A stretch of DNA of 64,000 nucleotides from Citrobacter werkmanii NBRC 105721 (GCA_000759755.1 BBMW01000017.1:1-64000), one strand, 5' to 3'; shown: positions 29,609 to 40,233, counted from the stretch's first letter. Program-made: numbers and translations. Notes: generated from the letters alone by a model not told the origin.

Positions 29609-30446
29609 CCTCTCCGGCTACAACTTTGCGTATCTTGATGAACAGACCAAACGCATGATCCGCCGCGCCATTTTAAAAGCGGTAGCCATCCCCGGCTATC
29701 AGGTGCCGTTCGGCGGACGCGAAATGCCGATGCCCTACGGCTGGGGCACAGGCGGCATTCAACTTACCGCCAGCGTGATTGGCGAACCGGACGTGCTGAA
29801 GGTGATTGACCAGGGCGCGGACGACACCACCAACGCGGTGTCGATCCGCAACTTCTTCAAATGCGTGACGGGCGTGGTGACGACGGAGTGTACCGAAGAC
29901 GCCACGCTGATCCAGACCCGCCATCGCATCCCGGAAACCCCCTTGGTGGAAGATCAGATAATCATCTTCCAGGTGCCAATCCCTGAGCCGCTGCGCTTTA
30001 TTGAACCGCGCGAAACGGAAACCCGCACCATGCACGCGCTGGAAGAGTACGGCATCATGCAGGTGAAACTGTATGAAGATATTGCCCGCTTCGGCCATAT
30101 CGCCACTACCTACGCCTATCCGGTGAAGGTCAATAACCGCTACGTCATGGACCCGTCGCCCATCCCGAAATTCGATAATCCGAAGATGGACATGATGCCG
30201 GCCCTGCAACTGTTTGGCGCTGGTCGCGAAAAGCGCATCTATGCCGTTCCTCCTTATACCCGCGTGGAGAGCCTCGATTTCGACGATCACCCGTTTACCG
30301 TGCAGAGCTGGGATGAGCCTTGCGCCATCTGCGGCTCTACCCACAGCTATCTCGATGAAGTAGTGCTCGATGACACCGGCAAACGCATGTTTGTCTGCTC
30401 CGACACCGACTACTGCCGCCAACAGAGCGAGGCTCTCAGCAAATGA
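29598..30446 (+). CDS. phnJ: PhnJ, carbon-phosphorus lyase
   Basis: Radical SAM enzyme that cleaves the C-P bond of 5-phosphoribosyl 1-phosphonate, giving alkane and the 1,2-cyclic phosphate. It has 282 aa against 281 in E. coli. It lacks the standard CX3CX2C motif. Its four conserved cysteines near the C-terminus are present in CAICGS, FVCSDTDYC (about 242, 245, 267 and 273). The start is GTG at 29598 with AGGAGG upstream, inside the end of phnI. Coding further upstream is in the wrong context. It overlaps phnK by 4 bp. Confidence 0.94.
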   Translation: MTANLSGYNFAYLDEQTKRMIRRAILKAVAIPGYQVPFGGREMPMPYGWGTGGIQLTASVIGEPDVLKVIDQGADDTTNAVSIRNFFKCVTGVVTTECTEDATLIQTRHRIPETPLVEDQIIIFQVPIPEPLRFIEPRETETRTMHALEEYGIMQVKLYEDIARFGHIATTYAYPVKVNNRYVMDPSPIPKFDNPKMDMMPALQLFGAGREKRIYAVPPYTRVESLDFDDHPFTVQSWDEPCAICGSTHSYLDEVVLDDTGKRMFVCSDTDYCRQQSEALSK

Positions 30447-31201
30447 CGCAACCGCTGCTTTCAGTCAACAACCTGACTCACCTCTACGCGCCGGGCAAAG
30501 GCTTCAGCGACGTCTCGTTTGACCTGTGGCCTGGCGAAGTGCTGGGTATCGTCGGCGAGTCCGGTTCCGGCAAAACCACCCTGCTGAAATCAATCTCTTC
30601 ACGGCTGACGCCGCAGAACGGTGACATTTTGTATCAGAACCGTTCGTTGTACGGTATGAACGAGGCCGACCGCCGCCGTCTGCTGCGCACCGAGTGGGGC
30701 GTGGTGCATCAGCATCCGCTGGATGGCCTGCGCCGTCAGGTTTCCGCAGGCGGCAATATCGGCGAACGCCTGATGGCCACCGGCGCGCGCCACTATGGCG
30801 ACATCCGTGCCACCGCACAGCGTTGGCTGGAGGAGGTGGAGATCCCTGCCTCACGTATCGACGACCTGCCGACCACCTTCTCCGGCGGGATGCAGCAACG
30901 CCTGCAGATCGCCCGCAACCTCGTCACCCACCCAAAGCTAGTGTTTATGGATGAACCCACCGGCGGGCTGGACGTATCGGTACAGGCCAAACTGCTGGAT
31001 CTGCTGCGCGGCCTGGTGGTGGAACTGGATCTGGCGGTGGTGATTGTCACCCACGATCTGGGCGTGGCGCGTCTGCTGGCGGACCGTTTGCTGGTGATGA
31101 AACAGGGTCAGGTGGTGGAAAGTGGGTTAACCGACCGCGTGCTCGACGACCCGCATCATCCGTATACCCAGCTGCTGGTGTCGTCCGTATTGCAGAACTG
31201 A
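30443..31201 (+). CDS. phnK: PhnK, C-P lyase ABC-type ATPase subunit
   Basis: 252-residue ABC-family ATPase that binds the PhnGHIJ core rather than a membrane transporter. The length equals E. coli. Walker [10 protein letters not shown], signature FSGGMQQR, Walker B LVFMDEP and switch VTHD are present. It resembles oligopeptide-type ATPases. It overlaps phnJ by 4 bp. A BIME separates it from phnL. Confidence 0.95.
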   Translation: MTQPLLSVNNLTHLYAPGKGFSDVSFDLWPGEVLGIVGESGSGKTTLLKSISSRLTPQNGDILYQNRSLYGMNEADRRRLLRTEWGVVHQHPLDGLRRQVSAGGNIGERLMATGARHYGDIRATAQRWLEEVEIPASRIDDLPTTFSGGMQQRLQIARNLVTHPKLVFMDEPTGGLDVSVQAKLLDLLRGLVVELDLAVVIVTHDLGVARLLADRLLVMKQGQVVESGLTDRVLDDPHHPYTQLLVSSVLQN

Positions 31202-31212
31202 TTTTTTGTTGT

Positions 31213-31290
31213 GCCCGATGGCGCTGCGCTGATCGGGCCTACCTGGATCGCACTTTTGTAGGCCGGATAAGGCGCAGCCGCCATCCGGCA
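31213..31290. repeat. BIME between phnK and phnL
   Basis: Two REP units: GCCCGATGGCGCTGCGCTGATCGGGC (31213-31238) and GTAGGCCGGATAAGG...CCGCCATCCGGC (about 31258-31290). They interrupt the otherwise tightly packed operon. Confidence 0.85.
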
Positions 31291-31308
31291 AAAAATCTCG
31301 AGGCAAAA

Positions 31309-31989
31309 ATGATTCGCGTTGAAAACGTCAGTAAAACCTTCGTGCTCCACCAGCAAAACGGCGTACGTCTGCCGGTGCTGCAAAACGCCACTCTGGCAGT
31401 GAAAAGCGGCGAATGCGTGGTGCTGCACGGCCACTCCGGCAGCGGAAAATCCACGCTGCTACGTTCGCTGTACGCCAACTACCTGCCAGATGAAGGACAC
31501 ATCCACATTCGCCACAGCGATGAATGGGTCGATCTGGTGCAGGCCCCGGCGCGCAAAGTGCTGGAAGTTCGCCGTTCAACCATCGGCTGGGTGAGCCAGT
31601 TTCTACGCGTGATCCCAAGGATTTCCGCGCTGGATGTGGTGATGCAGCCGCTGCTGGATCTCGGCGTATCCCGTGAAGAATGCGCCGCGAAAGCCGCCAG
31701 CCTGTTAACGCGTCTCAACGTGCCGGAACGCCTGTGGCACCTTGCGCCATCGACCTTTTCCGGCGGCGAACAGCAGCGCGTCAACATCGCCCGTGGGTTT
31801 ATCGTCGATTACCCTATTCTGCTGCTCGATGAGCCGACCGCCTCACTGGACGCCAAAAACAGCGCCGCCGTCGTCGCTTTAATTGAAGAAGCGAAAGCCC
31901 GCGGCGCGGCCATTGTCGGTATTTTTCACGATCAAACCGTGCGCGACCGCGTAGCGGACCGCCTGCACCTGATGGGAACAACCGCATGA
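31309..31989 (+). CDS. phnL: PhnL, C-P lyase ABC-type ATPase subunit
   Basis: 226-residue ABC ATPase needed with PhnGHI for phosphonate ribosylation. The length equals E. coli. Walker [10 protein letters not shown], signature FSGGEQQR, Walker B LLLDEP and the switch His in GIFHDQ are visible. It is related to LolD-type ATPases. It follows the BIME and overlaps phnM by 4 bp. Confidence 0.95.
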   Translation: MIRVENVSKTFVLHQQNGVRLPVLQNATLAVKSGECVVLHGHSGSGKSTLLRSLYANYLPDEGHIHIRHSDEWVDLVQAPARKVLEVRRSTIGWVSQFLRVIPRISALDVVMQPLLDLGVSREECAAKAASLLTRLNVPERLWHLAPSTFSGGEQQRVNIARGFIVDYPILLLDEPTASLDAKNSAAVVALIEEAKARGAAIVGIFHDQTVRDRVADRLHLMGTTA

Positions 31990-33122
31990 TTATCAACAAT
32001 GTAAAGCTGGTTCTGGAAGATGAAGTGGTGCAAGGATCGCTGGAAATTGCGGGCGGGTTTATTCGCGCCTTTGCCGAAACCCAGAGCCGTCTGCCGGAGG
32101 CTTTAGACGGCGAAGGCGGCTGGCTGCTGCCAGGATTAATTGAGCTGCATACCGATAATCTGGATAAATTCTTCACCCCGCGTCCGAAGGTCGACTGGCC
32201 TGCCCACTCGGCGATGAGTAGCCATGACGCGCTAATGGTCGCCAGCGGTATTACTACCGTGCTGGATGCGGTGGCGATTGGCGACGTGCGCGACGGCGGC
32301 GATCGGCTGGAAAATCTGGAGAAGATGATCAACGCCGTGGAAGAGACGCAAAAACGCGGGGTCAATCGCGCCGAACACCGCCTGCATCTGCGCTGCGAAT
32401 TGCCGCACCACACTACACTGCCGCTGTTTGAAAAACTGGTCGGGCGCGAGCCGGTGACGCTGGTTTCACTGATGGATCATTCGCCGGGCCAGCGCCAGTT
32501 CGCCAATCGAGAAAAGTACCGCGAGTATTATCAGGGCAAATATTCGCTCACCGACGAGCAGATGGCCCGCTATGAAGAAGAACAGTTAGCGCTGGCGGCG
32601 CGTTGGTCACAGCCCAATCGCACGGCGATTGCCCAGATGTGTCGTGAGCGCCAGATTGCGCTGGCGAGCCATGATGATGCCACCCATGATCATGTGCTGG
32701 AATCGCACCAGCTTGGCAGCGTGATCGCCGAATTTCCCACCACCTTCGAAGCGGCTGAAGCCTCGCGTCAGCATGGTATGAACGTACTGATGGGGGCGCC
32801 CAACATCGTGCGCGGCGGTTCTCACTCCGGCAACGTGGCGGCGCATAAGCTGGCTGAACTGGGGCTGCTGGATATTCTCTCTTCCGACTACTACCCCGCC
32901 AGCCTGCTCGACGCGGCATTTCGCGTAGCGGATGACGACACCAACCGCTTTACGCTGCCGCAGGCGATTCGTCTGGTGACCCGCAATCCGGCGCGGGCAT
33001 TGAATCTCGACGATCGCGGCGTTGTTGCCGAAGGTAAACGGGCGGATCTGGTGCTGGCACATCGCAAAGGCGGCAACATCCATATCGACCACGTCTGGCG
33101 TCAGGGCAAAAGGGTATTCTGA
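31986..33122 (+). CDS. phnM: PhnM, ribose-1-phosphonate triphosphate diphosphatase
   Basis: 378-residue amidohydrolase-superfamily enzyme that removes pyrophosphate from alpha-D-ribose-1-(alkylphosphonate)-5-triphosphate to give the PhnJ substrate. The length equals E. coli. Metal-ligand motifs include [12 protein letters not shown] (HxD type), [10 protein letters not shown] and [12 protein letters not shown]. It overlaps phnL by 4 bp, and phnN begins 2 bp after its stop. Confidence 0.95.
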   Translation: MIINNVKLVLEDEVVQGSLEIAGGFIRAFAETQSRLPEALDGEGGWLLPGLIELHTDNLDKFFTPRPKVDWPAHSAMSSHDALMVASGITTVLDAVAIGDVRDGGDRLENLEKMINAVEETQKRGVNRAEHRLHLRCELPHHTTLPLFEKLVGREPVTLVSLMDHSPGQRQFANREKYREYYQGKYSLTDEQMARYEEEQLALAARWSQPNRTAIAQMCRERQIALASHDDATHDHVLESHQLGSVIAEFPTTFEAAEASRQHGMNVLMGAPNIVRGGSHSGNVAAHKLAELGLLDILSSDYYPASLLDAAFRVADDDTNRFTLPQAIRLVTRNPARALNLDDRGVVAEGKRADLVLAHRKGGNIHIDHVWRQGKRVF

Positions 33123-33124
33123 CT

Positions 33125-33679
33125 ATGGGGAAACTGATCTGGCTGATGGGCCCATCCGGCTCTGGTAAGGACAGTCTGCTGGCAGAACTCCGCCTGCAGG
33201 AACCCGCGCAACTGCTGGTGGCGCATCGATACATCACCCGTGCCGCTAACGCCGGGAATGAAAATCATATTGCGCTGAGTGAACAAGAATTTTTTACCCG
33301 CGCCGGGCAGAATCTGCTGGCGCTGAGCTGGCACGCGAACGGCTTCTACTACGGCGTGGGCGTGGAGATTGACCTCTGGCTGCACGCCGGTTTTGATGTG
33401 GTGGTCAACGGATCGCGCGCCCATCTGCCCCAGGCGCAGGCTCGTTACGGCGCGTCGTTACTTCCTATTTGCTTACAGGTCTCCCCAGCGATTCTACGGC
33501 AGCGTCTGCAGGCGCGTGGGCGGGAGAGTGAAACGGAAATCGCCGCCCGCCTTGAACGCGCGGCCCGCTACGCGCCGTATGACTGCCACGTCCTCAACAA
33601 TGATGGCAGTTTGCTACAGTCTGTCGATACACTGCTCGCACTGATGGGACGCAAGGAGAAGAAACATGTCTGTCTGTGA
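33125..33679 (+). CDS. phnN: PhnN, ribose 1,5-bisphosphate phosphokinase
   Basis: 184-residue P-loop kinase, guanylate-kinase-like, that makes PRPP from ribose 1,5-bisphosphate, recycling the ribose product of the C-P lyase pathway. E. coli has 185 aa. Walker [10 protein letters not shown] is near residue 10. Its end overlaps phnO by 14 bp in a different frame, as in E. coli. Confidence 0.94.
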   Translation: MGKLIWLMGPSGSGKDSLLAELRLQEPAQLLVAHRYITRAANAGNENHIALSEQEFFTRAGQNLLALSWHANGFYYGVGVEIDLWLHAGFDVVVNGSRAHLPQAQARYGASLLPICLQVSPAILRQRLQARGRESETEIAARLERAARYAPYDCHVLNNDGSLLQSVDTLLALMGRKEKKHVCL

Positions 33680-34100
33680 ATTACGCCGCGCCACGCTCTA
33701 CGATACCGATGTGGTTTACGCGCTTATCTGTGAACTCAAGCAGGGACAATTCGATCACCAGGCCTTTAACGCCGGATACGCCGCGAATCTGCAAGATCCT
33801 AATATGCACTACCAGCTGGCGCTGCTCGACGGGCAGGTCGTCGGCTTGATCGGTCTGCACCTGCAGTTTCATCTGCACCACGCCAACTGGATTGGCGAGA
33901 TTCAGGAACTGGTGGTGATGCCACAGGCGCGAGGATTAACGGTAGGCAGCCAGCTACTGGCCTGGGCCGAAGCCACCGCGCGCGAAGCAGGCGCAGAAAT
34001 GACCGAGCTTTCCACCAGCACCCAACGCCTTAACGCGCATCGTTTTTACCAGCGCGAAGGCTATACCCAGAGCCATTTTCGCTTCACCAAACCGTTGTAG
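33666..34100 (+). CDS. phnO: PhnO, aminoalkylphosphonate N-acetyltransferase
   Basis: 144-residue GNAT acetyltransferase that acetylates aminoalkylphosphonates, allowing their metabolism or detoxification. The length equals E. coli. The acetyl-CoA loop is [13 protein letters not shown], and the C-terminal [11 protein letters not shown] is the typical GNAT end. AAGGAGA precedes the start. phnP follows after 8 bp. Confidence 0.94.
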   Translation: MSVCELRRATLYDTDVVYALICELKQGQFDHQAFNAGYAANLQDPNMHYQLALLDGQVVGLIGLHLQFHLHHANWIGEIQELVVMPQARGLTVGSQLLAWAEATAREAGAEMTELSTSTQRLNAHRFYQREGYTQSHFRFTKPL

Positions 34101-34108
34101 GAGGAGCC

Positions 34109-34867
34109 ATGAGTCTGACCATTACGCTGACGGGAACCGGCGGCGCGCAGCTGGTGCCGGCATTTGGCTGCGACTGCGCGGCCTGTCAGCGGGCGCGCTT
34201 ACAGGCGCAATACCGTCGACGCCCCTGTAGCGGGGTGGTCAAATTCAATCATGCGGTGACCCTGCTGGATGCGGGGATCCCGCATCTGATGGACGACTGG
34301 CCAGCAGGCAGCTTTCAGCAGTTTCTGCTGACCCACTATCATATGGATCATGTGCAGGGGTTGTTCCCGTTGCGCTGGGGCGTAGGGGCGAATATCCCGG
34401 TGTACGGTCCGCCGGATGAACAGGGTTGCGACGATCTGTTTAAGCATCCCGGTATTCTCGATTTTAGCCATACCGTTGCGCCGTTCGTGGTATTTGACCT
34501 GCAAGGGTTGCAGGTGACGCCGCTGCCGCTCAACCATTCAAAGCTAACGTTTGGCTATCTGTTCGAGACCGCGCACAGCCGCGTGGCGTGGCTCTCCGAC
34601 ACCGCCGGGCTTCCCGATAAGACGCTGAAGTTTCTCCACAATAACCCACCGCAGGTGATTATCATCGACTGCAGCCATGCCCCGCGAGCCGAGCCGCCGC
34701 GCAATCATTGCGATCTCAATACCGTCATCGCGCTGAACGAGGTTATGCGCTGTCCAAGGGTGATCCTGACGCATATCAGCCACCAGTTCGACCAGTGGTT
34801 AATGGAAAATCCGCTGCCGGCAGGCATCGAAGCAGGATATGATGGGATGGAGATTGTGCTGGAGTAA
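34109..34867 (+). CDS. phnP: PhnP, 5-phosphoribosyl 1,2-cyclic phosphodiesterase
   Basis: 252-residue metallo-beta-lactamase-fold enzyme that opens 5-phosphoribosyl 1,2-cyclic phosphate to ribose 1,5-bisphosphate for PhnN. The length equals E. coli. The metal motif HYHMDHVQG (HxHxDH type) is near residue 76. LSDTAG and [10 protein letters not shown] supply further ligands. A structural zinc site is suggested by GCDCAACQ near the N-terminus. It is the last gene of the operon, convergent with yjdP, with 3 bp between. Confidence 0.95.
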   Translation: MSLTITLTGTGGAQLVPAFGCDCAACQRARLQAQYRRRPCSGVVKFNHAVTLLDAGIPHLMDDWPAGSFQQFLLTHYHMDHVQGLFPLRWGVGANIPVYGPPDEQGCDDLFKHPGILDFSHTVAPFVVFDLQGLQVTPLPLNHSKLTFGYLFETAHSRVAWLSDTAGLPDKTLKFLHNNPPQVIIIDCSHAPRAEPPRNHCDLNTVIALNEVMRCPRVILTHISHQFDQWLMENPLPAGIEAGYDGMEIVLE

Positions 34868-34870
34868 CAG

Positions 34871-35200
34871 CTAACGATCATAATCCTCTTCCATTCTGCG
34901 TTCTTCGTCTTCTAACTGACGCCGTTCCTGATCGAGCTGGCGCTGGCGGTCATCCAGTTGGCGACGTCGGTCTTCAAACTGACGGCGGCGATTATCATAC
35001 TGTCTGCGTCGATCGTCACTCATCTGACGCTGCCAGCTTTCATCACGAGAGTCATCATAATCCCGCCCGTTGTCCGGTTTGTATGCGTCGTTAATCGCCT
35101 GCTGAATATTGCCGATGGCGTCATCGATAATATCCGCCTGCGCCGAAACGGTGGTCATCATCAGCAGAGTGAAAAGTAAGAATGTCGTGGAGCGTTGCAT
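34871..35200 (-). CDS. yjdP: YjdP, secreted Arg/Asp-rich repeat protein
   Basis: 109-residue protein of unknown function, matching E. coli YjdP. A signal peptide (about 1-22, ending AQA) precedes DIIDDAIGNIQQAINDAY. The rest is a highly charged, probably helical heptad-like repeat built from RRRQFEDRRRQLDDRQRQL units (about 55-105). Such sequence suggests a periplasmic rod or coiled coil. It is downstream of the hybrid kinase gene on the same strand, 69 bp away. Confidence 0.9.
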   Translation of the reverse strand: MQRSTTFLLFTLLMMTTVSAQADIIDDAIGNIQQAINDAYKPDNGRDYDDSRDESWQRQMSDDRRRQYDNRRRQFEDRRRQLDDRQRQLDQERRQLEDEERRMEEDYDR

Positions 35201-35269
35201 AAAACCAGCCTCATCAAGAAACTCGCCCCACGGTAATCAAAGCGAATTTGCGCGGGTAGCGGAGGAATC

Positions 35270-37534
35270 TCAATTACGCGAATGTCGCAGCGCTTGCGCC
35301 AGTTCTGTGCGGGTAAAGGGTTTACGCAATAACGCCACATCCGGCAGCGCTGGGTTATGGGCCGGACGTAAATCCTGACCGCTCATCAGCAGGATGTTCA
35401 GCTGCGGATAATGTACCTGAGCATGATTAACCACATCCACGCCGCTTAAACTACCGGGCAGCATGACGTCGCTGATAAAAATATCAATCTCGGATGAAGC
35501 CGCCAGCATATGCATCGCCTGTTCCCCGTTGGCGGCCTCTAACGTCAGGTAGCCCAGCAGGTGTAATTGCTCGCACAACGTCTGGCGTACATCGTCCTCA
35601 TCCTCGAGCACCAACACCAGTTTTTCACCGCTGTTCGCCGCATGTACCGCCACCGGTTCTGCCTGAGCCTGCACCGGCACTACGGCGCGAGGAAGCTGCA
35701 ACCTGACCGTCGTTCCCTGCCCCGGCGCGCTTTCAATCTCCACGCGCCCGCCGGACTGGCGTACAAAGCCGTAGACCATTGATAACCCCAGCCCGCTGCC
35801 GCTGCCGGTCTGTTTGGTGGTGAAAAACGGCTCAAAGACCTGAGCTTTCACCTCCTGCGACATCCCGCAGCCCTGGTCGGCGACCTCCAGCATCACCATA
35901 TCCTGCTTACGCCCATCGCTGCGCGTGACCCGCTGGTTCCAGGTACGGATTTTAATCGTGCCCGCCTGCCCGTCCATGGCGTCACGGGCGTTCATCACCA
36001 GATTGATAATGGCGTTTTCCAGTTGGCTGACGTCAATCCACGCAGGCCAGGCGGGAGACTGGGCTTCAATTTCCAGCGTCAGCGTGGCCGGAAGAGAGTG
36101 GCGCATCAGTTCGCCCAGATTTTCCAGCAGCGTTTTCAGCTCCACCGCATGAGGGTGCAACGACTGTTTGCGCGAAAAGGCCAGCAGCCGCTGGGTAAGC
36201 AGCGCCCCGCGCTCGGCGGCTTTTAGCGCCCGATTGACCCGCGGCGCATCGGGTGAGTCTGGGTTCACCAGATCCAGACTGCCAATAATCACCGCCAGCA
36301 GGTTATTGAAATCATGCGCTAATCCACCCGTCAGTTGCCCCACCGCCTTCAGCTTTTGGCTGTGCAGCAGCGCCTCTTCCAGTTCCTGGCGCTCGGTGCG
36401 GTCGATTTCCATTTGGCTGGTTTTTTCTTTAAGTAATCGGGTGGTGTGCTCCAGCGAAGCGGTGTTACGGGCAAAGACACTAAAAGCGCGGGCCAGTTCG
36501 CCCAGCTCATCGCGCCGCTGCAGGGCAGGAACGCTGACGTCCGATTCACCGTGCGCCAGCCGGGTCATCGCCTGCGAAATTGCCGTCAGGTTAGAGCCGA
36601 GATTACGATAGATATACCAACCGGCAAAACCGGTAATCACTACGGCCAGCAACGCAAACACCATAATAAACAACGCGCCGGATTGCAGTTCCTGATGGCT
36701 TTGCGCCACCCGCTGCTCAGAAATCAGCGCCACCTGCGAGGCATATTGATTGATATCGCTATTAAGGATCGCCACCAGCGCTTTGATATGAAACATATAC
36801 CAGTTGATCGCCAGATCGCTCTGCTCCAGCGCGGAAGAAAGCGGCTCCAGCTTATGCAGTTCCTGATTGAAATCGTTGAGGATTCTGCTTATCAACGGGC
36901 TGGAGTGATGTAAAGGCAGCGCGGTCATCACGCTGTCGAGTTGTTTCACTACCGATCGCGGCGTGGGAGTCTCAATGGCGGCAACGATCAAGCGGTCTAT
37001 TTGCCCCAGCAGCATGTCATCCTGCGCGCCGGTAAGCGTTTGCAGATGGCGCAAATAGCTTTGATTCTGATACAGCGAACTGAGCAGCGCGTTACGTTCC
37101 AGATGCCGCAGCTGTCCGCGCTGCAACATCCCTTCTACGCTACTTTGTAACTCATTGCTGCGCTGGATAATACGCTCGACCAGCACCGGCTCCTGCTGAG
37201 CCAGCGGCGCGGTAGCCAGTTGTTGCAGCGAATGCTTCAGCGCCCGCTGGGTCTCCTGCAACCGCTCCGCTTCACCTTTGTATTCCAGCGCACCGACCAC
37301 CTGCGAGAGCCGCACCGCCGCCGTCGCCACATTGGCCGTATCGCGCGCCAGGTTCATGCTGCCGGTCATGTCATCGACAGTTTGCTGCTGTACCTGCTCC
37401 TGAATTTGACTGGCATGCTGAAACCCCAGCACCGCCACGCCGCTCACCATCAGCGTGACCGCCACCACCAGCAGATTGAAGAACAGTAATCGTCCGCGCG
37501 CACTGGCGAAAAAGTGACGTCCCGATTGCGGCAT
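35270..37534 (-). CDS. Hybrid sensor histidine kinase of the sugar locus
   Basis: 754-residue membrane kinase. TM1 is at about 17-38. A large helical periplasmic sensor domain covers about 39-286, rich in Gln and Leu and resembling TorS-type four-helix sensors. TM2 is near 287-309, followed by HAMP (about 310-362) and a short coiled coil. The H-box GGLAHDFNNLLAV carries H407. ATPase motifs are NLVMNARDAM, DQGCGM and GSGLGLSMV, and the C-terminal receiver domain has D689 (FISDVMLPG). No Hpt domain follows. The start at 37534 has GGAG upstream. It is divergent from the ABC sugar-transport operon, and the presumed partner regulator is at 43858. The likely ligand is the transported sugar or a binding-protein complex, which is inference. 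Confidence 0.85.
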   Translation of the reverse strand: MPQSGRHFFASARGRLLFFNLLVVAVTLMVSGVAVLGFQHASQIQEQVQQQTVDDMTGSMNLARDTANVATAAVRLSQVVGALEYKGEAERLQETQRALKHSLQQLATAPLAQQEPVLVERIIQRSNELQSSVEGMLQRGQLRHLERNALLSSLYQNQSYLRHLQTLTGAQDDMLLGQIDRLIVAAIETPTPRSVVKQLDSVMTALPLHHSSPLISRILNDFNQELHKLEPLSSALEQSDLAINWYMFHIKALVAILNSDINQYASQVALISEQRVAQSHQELQSGALFIMVFALLAVVITGFAGWYIYRNLGSNLTAISQAMTRLAHGESDVSVPALQRRDELGELARAFSVFARNTASLEHTTRLLKEKTSQMEIDRTERQELEEALLHSQKLKAVGQLTGGLAHDFNNLLAVIIGSLDLVNPDSPDAPRVNRALKAAERGALLTQRLLAFSRKQSLHPHAVELKTLLENLGELMRHSLPATLTLEIEAQSPAWPAWIDVSQLENAIINLVMNARDAMDGQAGTIKIRTWNQRVTRSDGRKQDMVMLEVADQGCGMSQEVKAQVFEPFFTTKQTGSGSGLGLSMVYGFVRQSGGRVEIESAPGQGTTVRLQLPRAVVPVQAQAEPVAVHAANSGEKLVLVLEDEDDVRQTLCEQLHLLGYLTLEAANGEQAMHMLAASSEIDIFISDVMLPGSLSGVDVVNHAQVHYPQLNILLMSGQDLRPAHNPALPDVALLRKPFTRTELAQALRHSRN

Positions 37535-37648
37535 ATCACGCTCCGTGAAGAAAAATCGCAATATGACAAATATGAACGGCTTCTGACATTTTGCATTTAC
37601 ATTCCTGTGATGGACTGCTGATATCGGCCACCCCACAGGAGATCCGCT
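37535..37648. promoter_or_regulatory. Divergent control region, kinase / sugar operon
   Basis: 114 bp shared by both promoters. It holds a short repeat series ACATT (37586), GCATT (37593), ACATT (37599) that might be a response-regulator site. Promoter elements were not confidently assigned. Confidence 0.35.
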
Positions 37649-39172
37649 ATGAGCAGGACACCGGTTCTGGAGATGCGCAACATTGCCAAAGCGTTTGGCA
37701 AATTTTATGCGCTGAAAGGGGTCGATTTAACCGTCTGGCCGGGTGAGATTCATGCCCTGATGGGCGAGAATGGCGCGGGGAAAAGCACGCTGATGAAAAT
37801 CCTCGCGGGCGCCTACACCGCCACCAGCGGCGAGATCCTGATTGATGGCCAGCCGTTCCACATTCGTGGGCCAAAAGATGCGCTCAGCGCGGGCATCACG
37901 CTGATTTACCAGGAGATGCAGCTGGCGCCCAACCTGACGGTGGCGGAAAATATCTTTCTTGGCAGCGAGCTGTCGCGCGGCGGTCTGGTCCAGCGTAAAG
38001 AGATGGTGCTGCAGTCGCAGAAAGTCATCGACCGACTCGGCGCCCAGTTTAAGGCCAGCGATCGCGTGATGACGTTGACCATCGCCGAACAGCAGCAGGT
38101 GGAAATCGCCCGCGCTCTGCACCGTAACAGCCGCATTCTGGTGATGGATGAGCCCACCGCCGCCCTCTCCTCACGTGAAACCCACCGCCTGTTCGAACTG
38201 ATCATGCGCCTGCGCGATGAAGGGATGGCGATTATTTACATCAGCCACCGCATGGCGGAAGTGTACGAACTTTCCGATCGCGTCAGCGTCCTGCGCGACG
38301 GGCAATACGTCGGCAGCCTGACCCGCGACAAGCTCAACGCCGCGGAGCTGGTGCGCATGATGGTGGGCCGTCCGCTAAGCGATCTGTTCAACAAAGAGCG
38401 CGATATTCCCTTAGGTAAAGCACGCCTCAACGTCCACCACCTGACCGACGGCCATAAAGTCCAGCCGTGCAGCTTGTTGGTGCGCTCCGGGGAGATCGTC
38501 GGCCTCGCCGGGTTAGTTGGCGCCGGGCGTTCTGAACTGGCGCAGCTGATTTTTGGCGTGCGTAAAGCCATCGGCGGCATGATTGAAGTAGACGGTGAAC
38601 CGGTGGTGATCCACTCCCCGCGCGAAGCGATTGATCACGGCATCGGCTTTCTGACCGAGAACCGCAAAGAACAGGGGCTGTTTTTAGAACTGGCGGCAGC
38701 AGAGAACATCACCATGGCGACGCTGGAACGCGATGCCAACTGGGGCATGCTCGATCGCAAAAAGGCGCAGGCCATTTCCGATGACGCAATCAAACTGCTC
38801 AACATTCGCGTGCCGCACGCGCAGGTACGCGCAGGTGGGCTGTCCGGCGGCAATCAGCAAAAATTGTTGATCTCGCGCTGGGTGGCGATCGGCCCACGCA
38901 TTTTGATCCTCGATGAACCCACGCGCGGAGTAGACGTTGGCGCGAAAAGCGAGATCTACCGGATCATGAACGACATGGCGCGCAAAGGCGTGGCGATCCT
39001 GATGATCTCCAGCGAATTGCCGGAAGTCGTTGGCATGAGCGATCGCGTGTACGTCATGCGCGAAGGCAGCATTGCCGGCGAGCTGAACGGACAAAGTATT
39101 ACCCAGGAAAATATTATGACGCTGGCGACCGGCGTGAACGACTCCCATCATCAGGCGGTGCCCCATGAATAA
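37649..39172 (+). CDS. Sugar ABC transporter ATPase (RbsA/AlsA type)
   Basis: 507-residue tandem ATPase of a CUT2 (ribose/xylose/allose-type) importer. The first domain has a canonical Walker A (GENGAGKST), signature ([12 protein letters not shown]), Walker B ([11 protein letters not shown]) and switch His (ISHRM). The second has the degenerate Walker [10 protein letters not shown], signature LSGGNQQK and [12 protein letters not shown], as is usual for this family. A strong AGGAG ribosome-binding site precedes ATG 37649. It is the first gene of the operon and overlaps the permease gene by 8 bp. The sugar cannot be read from the sequence; the context suggests a pentose or hexose related to lyxose. 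Confidence 0.92.
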   Translation: MSRTPVLEMRNIAKAFGKFYALKGVDLTVWPGEIHALMGENGAGKSTLMKILAGAYTATSGEILIDGQPFHIRGPKDALSAGITLIYQEMQLAPNLTVAENIFLGSELSRGGLVQRKEMVLQSQKVIDRLGAQFKASDRVMTLTIAEQQQVEIARALHRNSRILVMDEPTAALSSRETHRLFELIMRLRDEGMAIIYISHRMAEVYELSDRVSVLRDGQYVGSLTRDKLNAAELVRMMVGRPLSDLFNKERDIPLGKARLNVHHLTDGHKVQPCSLLVRSGEIVGLAGLVGAGRSELAQLIFGVRKAIGGMIEVDGEPVVIHSPREAIDHGIGFLTENRKEQGLFLELAAAENITMATLERDANWGMLDRKKAQAISDDAIKLLNIRVPHAQVRAGGLSGGNQQKLLISRWVAIGPRILILDEPTRGVDVGAKSEIYRIMNDMARKGVAILMISSELPEVVGMSDRVYVMREGSIAGELNGQSITQENIMTLATGVNDSHHQAVPHE

Positions 39173-40160
39173 TCCAACCACTCCCCAGCAGGTGGCGAAA
39201 TCCACCACCGCAAAAAAGATGCTGATGAGCGATCTGATGCAAACGGTCGGCATCTTACCGATTTTGATCCTGATTGTGGCGGTGTTTGGCTTTATTGCGC
39301 CCAATTTTTTCACCGAGAGCAACCTGCTGAATATTACCCGCCAGGCCTCGATCAATATCGTGCTGGCGGCTGGCATGACCTTTATCATTTTGACCGGCGG
39401 GATCGATCTCTCAGTTGGCTCGATTCTCGGCACCACCGCCGTAGCGGCGATGGTCGTTTCTCTTATTCCTGAGTTTGCCATGCTGTCAATTCCGGCGGCG
39501 CTGATGCTCGGCCTGGTGCTGGGGCTGTTTAACGGTGCGCTGGTGGCTTTTGCCGGGCTGCCGCCGTTTATCGTCACGCTTGGAACCTATACAGCTCTGC
39601 GCGGCGCGGCCTATCTGTTGGCCGATGGCACCACGGTGATTAACTCCAACATCAGCTTTGAGTGGATCGGCAACAACTATCTCGGCCCGGTTCCGTGGCT
39701 GGTAGTCATTGCGCTGGCGGTGGTGGTGGTGTGCTGGTTTATTCTGCGCCGCACTACGCTCGGCGTTCATATCTACGCGGTCGGCGGCAACATGCAGGCC
39801 GCACGCTTAACCGGGATCAAAGTGTGGCTGGTGCTGCTGTTCGTTTACGGCATCAGCGGTTTGCTTTCAGGTCTGGGCGGGGTGATGAGCGCCTCGCGGC
39901 TATACAGCGCCAACGGTAACTTAGGTATGGGTTACGAGCTGGACGCCATCGCGGCGGTGATCCTCGGCGGCACCAGCTTTGTCGGCGGGATCGGCACCAT
40001 CACCGGCACGCTGGTGGGGGCGCTGATCATCGCCACGCTCAATAACGGCATGACGCTAATGGGCGTCTCCTATTTCTGGCAACTGGTGATCAAAGGGGCG
40101 GTGATCATCATAGCGGTGCTGATCGACAAATACCGTACCCGACACCATCAAAGTGCATAG
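39165..40160 (+). CDS. Sugar ABC transporter permease (RbsC type)
   Basis: 331-residue hydrophobic permease of the CUT2 family with about eight to ten membrane spans. Family motifs include [19 protein letters not shown] (near residue 70), [19 protein letters not shown] and [19 protein letters not shown]. It overlaps the ATPase gene by 8 bp. A REP unit separates it from the binding-protein gene. Confidence 0.92.
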   Translation: MNNPTTPQQVAKSTTAKKMLMSDLMQTVGILPILILIVAVFGFIAPNFFTESNLLNITRQASINIVLAAGMTFIILTGGIDLSVGSILGTTAVAAMVVSLIPEFAMLSIPAALMLGLVLGLFNGALVAFAGLPPFIVTLGTYTALRGAAYLLADGTTVINSNISFEWIGNNYLGPVPWLVVIALAVVVVCWFILRRTTLGVHIYAVGGNMQAARLTGIKVWLVLLFVYGISGLLSGLGGVMSASRLYSANGNLGMGYELDAIAAVILGGTSFVGGIGTITGTLVGALIIATLNNGMTLMGVSYFWQLVIKGAVIIIAVLIDKYRTRHHQSA

Positions 40161-40167
40161 ACAAGCT

Positions 40168-40200
40168 TGCCGGATGGCGGCGTAATCGCTTTGTCCGGCC
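40168..40200. repeat. REP unit between permease and binding-protein genes
   Basis: TGCCGGATGGCGGCGTAATCGC...TTTGTCCGGCC forms a REP palindrome. It may lower or stabilise segments of the operon mRNA. Confidence 0.75.
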
Positions 40201-40233
40201 GATAACAACAATACCCTACGTGAGGAAACGAGT

